From an uncultured Oscillospiraceae bacterium (GTDB lineage Bacteria > Bacillota > Clostridia > Oscillospirales > Oscillospiraceae), in assembly GCA_910579485.1 (NCBI GenBank), contig CAJTVO010000008.1, positions 1 to 25,906 of the forward strand: a stretch of 25,906 nt of DNA. The letters are read 5' to 3'. Every line of letters begins with the position of its first letter. Within the stretch, counting starts at the first letter, position 1. The position numbers were made by a program, and so were the translations under genes. Shown one piece after another: positions 22,556-25,906 of the stretch. Below the pieces are notes generated by a model. It was not told the DNA's origin. It worked only from the letters and a program-made list of their open reading frames with translations, and made no database searches.

Positions 22556-24751
22556 ATGTCCGGACGCAGCGGCGGGAAGCAGTGGTCCGCCTCAATGTTA
22601 AGAAAACGGGGCTGGACCCGTGAGCTGATGTGGGAGCTGCTGCCAAAGCCCCGCTACGTGCCCGCCGGCAGCCGCCGCGTCCCCCTGTGGGATCGGGAGG
22701 ACGTGCAGGCGGCGGAAAACAGCCCCCGGTTCCTCCAGCGCGGCGGGGATGGCGGGACGCCCCCTCCCCCGGGGGCGGCGCTGGCCCTCGACGCCCTGTC
22801 CCGGCGCTGGGACGAGGCGGAGCGGGACGCCTCCGCCCCCTGGCTCCTGGCGGCGCACTACCACCGCGCCATCTGCAAGCTCCTCCCCAGGAAGGCCCGG
22901 GGGGCCAGCACCTCCCAGGCTTCGTCCTGGCTGGGGCAGTTCCTGTCGCTGGAAAAGCGGTGTACCGCCCAGCAGCTGCCGGAGGTCATGAAAAACTTCA
23001 TCCGCTCCGGCGGCTGGCTGGGGGATCACCTGGCCCACCCTCTGGCGGAGGACGTGCTCTCCCGCTATCCCCAGCTCCTCCACACCGCCGCCGTCCAGGC
23101 CGCGGCGGACTTTACCGCCGCCCAGCCGGAGTCCGCCCTGGAGGACCTGCTGACGGCGGAGGGCTTCCCCGCCGCCCAGCTCCTGACTGAGGGGCTGGGG
23201 GCGGTCTGGTCGGTGTGGTACGTCCCCAGAGCCATCCGCACCAGCCTGTCCCTCCTCATCGCCCTGAATCCCAAGGACGAGTACCCCGAAGCCCGGGCCA
23301 TGCACCGGAAATTCATCCTCCATCTGGGCGGCACCAACACCGGCAAGACCTACGCCGGGTTCCAACGCCTCAAGCAGGCCCCCTCCGGGGTGTATCTGGC
23401 CCCCCTGCGCCTCCTGGCCCTGGAGGCCCAGGAGACCATGGTCCGCGCCGGGGTGAACTGCAGCCTCTCCACCGGCGAGGAGGAGGACTTCCGGGACGAC
23501 GACACCCACATGGCCGCCACCGCCGAGAAGCTGGACCTGAAGCGCTATTGGGATATAGCGGTCATCGACGAGTGCCAGATGATCGCCGACCGCCAGCGGG
23601 GCTACGCCTGGACCCGGGCCATCCTGGGGGTGCTGGCCCCGGAGGTCCATCTGTGCGCCGCGCCGGAGGCCAAGGATCTGCTGATCCGCCTCATCGAGAG
23701 CTGCGGGGACGAGTACGAGGTGGAGGTCCACCAGCGGAACACCCCCCTGATCTGCATGTCCCGGACCGTGGACCCCCAGCGCATCCAGCCTGGGGACGCC
23801 CTGATCACCTTCTCCAAGGTGGGGGTCCTCAGCGTGGCGGAGGACCTGCGCCAGCACGGGAAGGAGCCCGCCATCATCTACGGCGCCCTCCCCTACTCCA
23901 CCCGCCGGAAGCAGATGGAGGGCTTCCTGGCCGGGGAGATGGAGTACGTGGTATCCACCGACGCCATCGGCATGGGGCTGAACCTCCCTATCCGGCGGAT
24001 CATCTTCATGGAGACGGAGAAGTTCGACGGCGTGGAGCGCCGGGAACTGAAGCCGGAGGAGATCAAGCAGATCGCCGGACGGGCGGGGCGCTTCGGCATG
24101 TATGACCGGGGGTACGTGGGGGCCACCCAGAACCTGGGCGCCATCCGGGCGGGGCTGGAGGCGGTGGTGCCGCCCCTGGACCATGCCGTGGCGGGCTTCT
24201 CCGACTTGGTCCTCCAGGCGGACTTCGACCTGCTGGAGGTCCTCACCCAGTGGAACCAGATGCCCACCGTGGAGCCCTACCAGAAGCTGGACATCACCCG
24301 GTATATCACCCTTATCACCAAAATCCGGGAGCAGGGCTTCCTCCTCTCCAAGGAGCAGGAGCTGCGCTGCGCCAACATCCCCTTCGACGAGACCGAGGAC
24401 GCCCTGCGGGAGCTGTTCTTCCACTTCCTCCACCGCTGGCAGCAGGGGGAGGGCATCGAACAGCCCGGCCTTCCCGAGGGCGACCCCACCCTGCCCGAGC
24501 TGGAGCAGTACTGCCGGAAGCTGGACCTGTACTTCTCCTTCGCCAAGGCCTTCGACTGCCCGGTGGATGAGGACAAGCTCTACGACAGCCGCGAGCGGGC
24601 CGCCGAGGAGATCAACGAGATCCTCCTCCACCGCCTGCGGAACAATATCCGCTTCTGCGACTGCTGCGGGAGGGCTTTGCCGCTGTATCACCACGGCCGC
24701 CTCTGCGACGGGTGCTACCGCAGACGGTTTTCCCGGAGAAACCGCCCGTAG
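22556..24751 (+). CDS. SUV3-like superfamily 2 RNA helicase with zinc ribbon
   Basis: The 731-residue protein has a helicase core with Walker A GGTNTGKT (258-265), motif Ia LAPLRLLALE (281-290), Walker B VIDECQM (336-342), ITFSK (417-421), STDAIGMGLN (467-476) and QIAGRAGRFG (505-514). GGTNTGKT, DECQ and the IAGRAGR form are typical of SUV3, the mitochondrial RNA helicase working with degradosome nucleases. The first 55 residues (LRKRGWTRELMWELL, PLWDREDVQAAE) look like a small winged or MerR-like motif. Residues 80-230 are helical and unrecognised. Cys701/704 and Cys717/720 form a C-terminal zinc ribbon. AGGAGG precedes the ATG. A role in RNA turnover is inferred. Confidence 0.9.
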   Translation: MSGRSGGKQWSASMLRKRGWTRELMWELLPKPRYVPAGSRRVPLWDREDVQAAENSPRFLQRGGDGGTPPPPGAALALDALSRRWDEAERDASAPWLLAAHYHRAICKLLPRKARGASTSQASSWLGQFLSLEKRCTAQQLPEVMKNFIRSGGWLGDHLAHPLAEDVLSRYPQLLHTAAVQAAADFTAAQPESALEDLLTAEGFPAAQLLTEGLGAVWSVWYVPRAIRTSLSLLIALNPKDEYPEARAMHRKFILHLGGTNTGKTYAGFQRLKQAPSGVYLAPLRLLALEAQETMVRAGVNCSLSTGEEEDFRDDDTHMAATAEKLDLKRYWDIAVIDECQMIADRQRGYAWTRAILGVLAPEVHLCAAPEAKDLLIRLIESCGDEYEVEVHQRNTPLICMSRTVDPQRIQPGDALITFSKVGVLSVAEDLRQHGKEPAIIYGALPYSTRRKQMEGFLAGEMEYVVSTDAIGMGLNLPIRRIIFMETEKFDGVERRELKPEEIKQIAGRAGRFGMYDRGYVGATQNLGAIRAGLEAVVPPLDHAVAGFSDLVLQADFDLLEVLTQWNQMPTVEPYQKLDITRYITLITKIREQGFLLSKEQELRCANIPFDETEDALRELFFHFLHRWQQGEGIEQPGLPEGDPTLPELEQYCRKLDLYFSFAKAFDCPVDEDKLYDSRERAAEEINEILLHRLRNNIRFCDCCGRALPLYHHGRLCDGCYRRRFSRRNRP

Positions 24752-24800
24752 CCGCCGGGCCGCCTAAGGAGGGTCGCGGGCGCGCTTCGCAAATACGCAA

Positions 24801-24840
24801 GAGCGGGCCGTCCCGACGGGACGGCCCGCTCTGTATCACT
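24801..24840 (+). terminator. Hairpin after the SUV3-like helicase
   Basis: GAGCGGGCCGTCCC (24801-24814) pairs perfectly with GGGACGGCCCGCTC (24818-24831) over a three-base loop. The following bases (TGTATCACT) are only weakly T-rich, so termination is likely but not certain. Confidence 0.6.
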
Positions 24841-24891
24841 CGCAAAAAAAGCCCGGTCACGCCCGAAAAATCACCGCTGAGGCAAGACGCC

Positions 24892-24919
24892 TTGCCATTT
24901 TCCCAGTGCCTGCTACAAT
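24892..24919 (+). promoter_or_regulatory. Promoter and operator candidate of the LytTR-DUF3021 pair
   Basis: TTGCCA (24892-24897), 16-base spacer and TACAAT (24914-24919). The -35 box lies in the right arm of the inverted repeat GGCAAG-ACGC-CTTGCC (24881-24896), a candidate operator. Upstream, TCACGCCCGA (24857) and TCACCGCTGA (24871) form a loose direct repeat. Confidence 0.6.
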
Positions 24920-24941
24920 GGACGTGAAAGGAGGAAACGAC

Positions 24942-25400
24942 ATGAAAATCACCTTGAATCAGGACCCGTCCTTCCCGGAGACGGAGGTGGTCATCAACTG
25001 CCCCCAGGCGGACGAGGACATCCTGCGGCTGGTAGCTATGCTCCGGGTCTACCAGAAGAAGCTGGTGGGCACAAAGGACGGAGAACAGCATCTGCTGGAC
25101 GTGAAGGACATCCTCTACATCGACACGGCGGACAAGAAGGCCTTCCTCTACACGGAGAAGGCGGTATACGAGTCGGCCCTCAGGCTCTACGAGCTGGAGG
25201 ACGCCCTTGGGGAGCTGGATTTTCTCCGGGCGGGGCGGTCCGTCATCGTGAACTTCCGGAGGATCAAGTCCATCCGCCCAGAGCTGGGCGGGCGGATGCT
25301 GGTGACCATGGACAACGGGGAGCAGGTGTACGTGTCCCGCCAGTACGCCGGGGAGCTCAAGGACAAGCTGCGGGAGCTGGAAAGGAGTTTTTTGCAATGA
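24942..25400 (+). CDS. LytTR DNA-binding regulator without receiver domain
   Basis: The 152-residue protein has a short N-terminal segment (about 1-43) and a LytTR domain (about 45-148). Typical blocks are DVKDILYIDTADKKAFLYT and FLRAGRSVIVNFRRIKSIRPELGG followed by YVSRQYAGELKDKL. There is no phosphoreceiver domain, so it is not a classical response regulator. Stand-alone LytTR regulators of this size are commonly encoded with a DUF3021 or similar membrane protein that restrains them, as the next gene suggests. AGGAGG precedes the ATG (MKITLNQDP). Autoregulation through sites at its own promoter is expected from the family but not shown. Target genes are unknown. Confidence 0.9.
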   Translation: MKITLNQDPSFPETEVVINCPQADEDILRLVAMLRVYQKKLVGTKDGEQHLLDVKDILYIDTADKKAFLYTEKAVYESALRLYELEDALGELDFLRAGRSVIVNFRRIKSIRPELGGRMLVTMDNGEQVYVSRQYAGELKDKLRELERSFLQ

Positions 25401-25846
25401 AGAAGTTTTTGAAGGGCGTTGTGGCGTGGAAGACATCGGCTTGTATGATCTTTACCGCTGCCATGTTTCTCTATCTGTTTTTCTGCTGGGTGTACGGCAC
25501 CCGTGAGGTGTCCACCGGTATGCTGTGGACACTGTTCTGGGTCAGCGCGTGCGCTTCGCTGATCCAGGCGGTCTGCTTCTCCGACTGGATCATCAAGAAA
25601 ATGCGCTACACCCGGCGGAGCCTGCTGTTCGTCGCCTTGTTCCTGCCCCTGCTGATCCTGATGGCCTGGAGGGGTAAGTGGTTCCCCATGGAACAAGCTG
25701 GGGCCTGGGTGATGTTCTTTGGGATATTTTTCCTCATTTTTATTGGCATGACCATCGGGTTCGACATCTACTTCCGGATCACCGGCAGAAAGTATGACGG
25801 GATGATCGGGCAGTACCGGAAGCAAAAGGAGGAGAAGGGGGAGTAG
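25397..25846 (+). CDS. DUF3021 family membrane protein, partner of the LytTR regulator
   Basis: The 149-residue protein has four predicted membrane helices (about 13-33, 43-62, 75-91 and 103-126) and a basic tail (RKYDGMIGQYRKQKEEKGE), matching the size and layout of DUF3021. Its ATG overlaps the regulator stop in ATGA, so the two are translationally coupled. In related LytTR systems the membrane partner inhibits the regulator until a signal arrives; that role is inferred here. The 60 bases after its stop contain no supported gene before the window ends. Confidence 0.87.
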   Translation: MKKFLKGVVAWKTSACMIFTAAMFLYLFFCWVYGTREVSTGMLWTLFWVSACASLIQAVCFSDWIIKKMRYTRRSLLFVALFLPLLILMAWRGKWFPMEQAGAWVMFFGIFFLIFIGMTIGFDIYFRITGRKYDGMIGQYRKQKEEKGE

Positions 25847-25906
25847 GACGCCACGGTAATTGAATGAGTAAAAAGATTATGAACAAAGAGCAGAAGCAAT
25901 GACTTT

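Noticed and set aside
25864..25902. 12-codon frame MSKKIMNKEQKQ at the right edge
   Set aside because: It is too short and has no ribosome site; it could be part of something cut by the edge.

Overview
The window is about 62% GC overall. It has strong AGGAGG ribosome-binding sites, consensus sigma-A promoters, a Firmicutes-type parS palindrome and a glutamate dehydrogenase closely resembling the clostridial (Clostridium symbiosum) enzyme. Together these suggest a high-GC, anaerobic gut clostridium of the Oscillospiraceae (Flavonifractor/Pseudoflavonifractor/Oscillibacter-like). That placement is inferred from sequence character; no database search was run.

Left part (1-9793, all + strand): an almost complete arginine cluster in the order argG(3' end)-VOC-like hypothetical-argH-argC-argJ-argB-lipoprotein-argD-rluA-argF. 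ArgJ, ArgB, ArgC and ArgD make ornithine from glutamate through acetylated intermediates recycled by ArgJ. ArgF, ArgG and ArgH convert ornithine to arginine. Three non-arginine genes are embedded: a VOC-like hypothetical, a small lipoprotein and an RluA-type pseudouridine synthase. The intergenic gaps hold stacked hairpins, and the argJ-argB gap contains a perfect 16-bp parS site.

Middle (9794-16816): gdhA, with its own promoter, supplies or consumes glutamate next to the arginine genes. A 347-bp gap rich in inverted repeats separates it from a convergent minus-strand operon. In transcription order this operon is polysaccharide deacetylase, O-acetylhomoserine sulfhydrylase (metY), S51-like peptidase, MFS transporter and homoserine O-acyltransferase (metA). 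MetA carries Glu at position 111, which predicts acetyl-CoA use and matches the MetY partner, so the operon should make homocysteine from homoserine by direct sulfhydrylation. A consensus promoter with an upstream tandem repeat precedes the deacetylase gene.

Right part (16817-25906): a MATE efflux gene (-) is divergent, with back-to-back promoters, from a + strand set made of a cytoplasmic GH18-like hydrolase, a YesL/DUF624 membrane protein and an Eis-like acetyltransferase. A bidirectional terminator then separates these from a GT2 glycosyltransferase with a TPR-like tail (-). Next is an SUV3-like RNA helicase with its own promoter, a C-terminal zinc ribbon and a strong hairpin after the stop. 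The window ends with a LytTR regulator/DUF3021 membrane protein pair with a promoter overlapping a small inverted repeat.

No tRNA, rRNA, CRISPR array, transposase or phage gene was seen. The strongest unexpected signal is the parS site inside the arginine operon. No clearly new defence or mobile system is evident.
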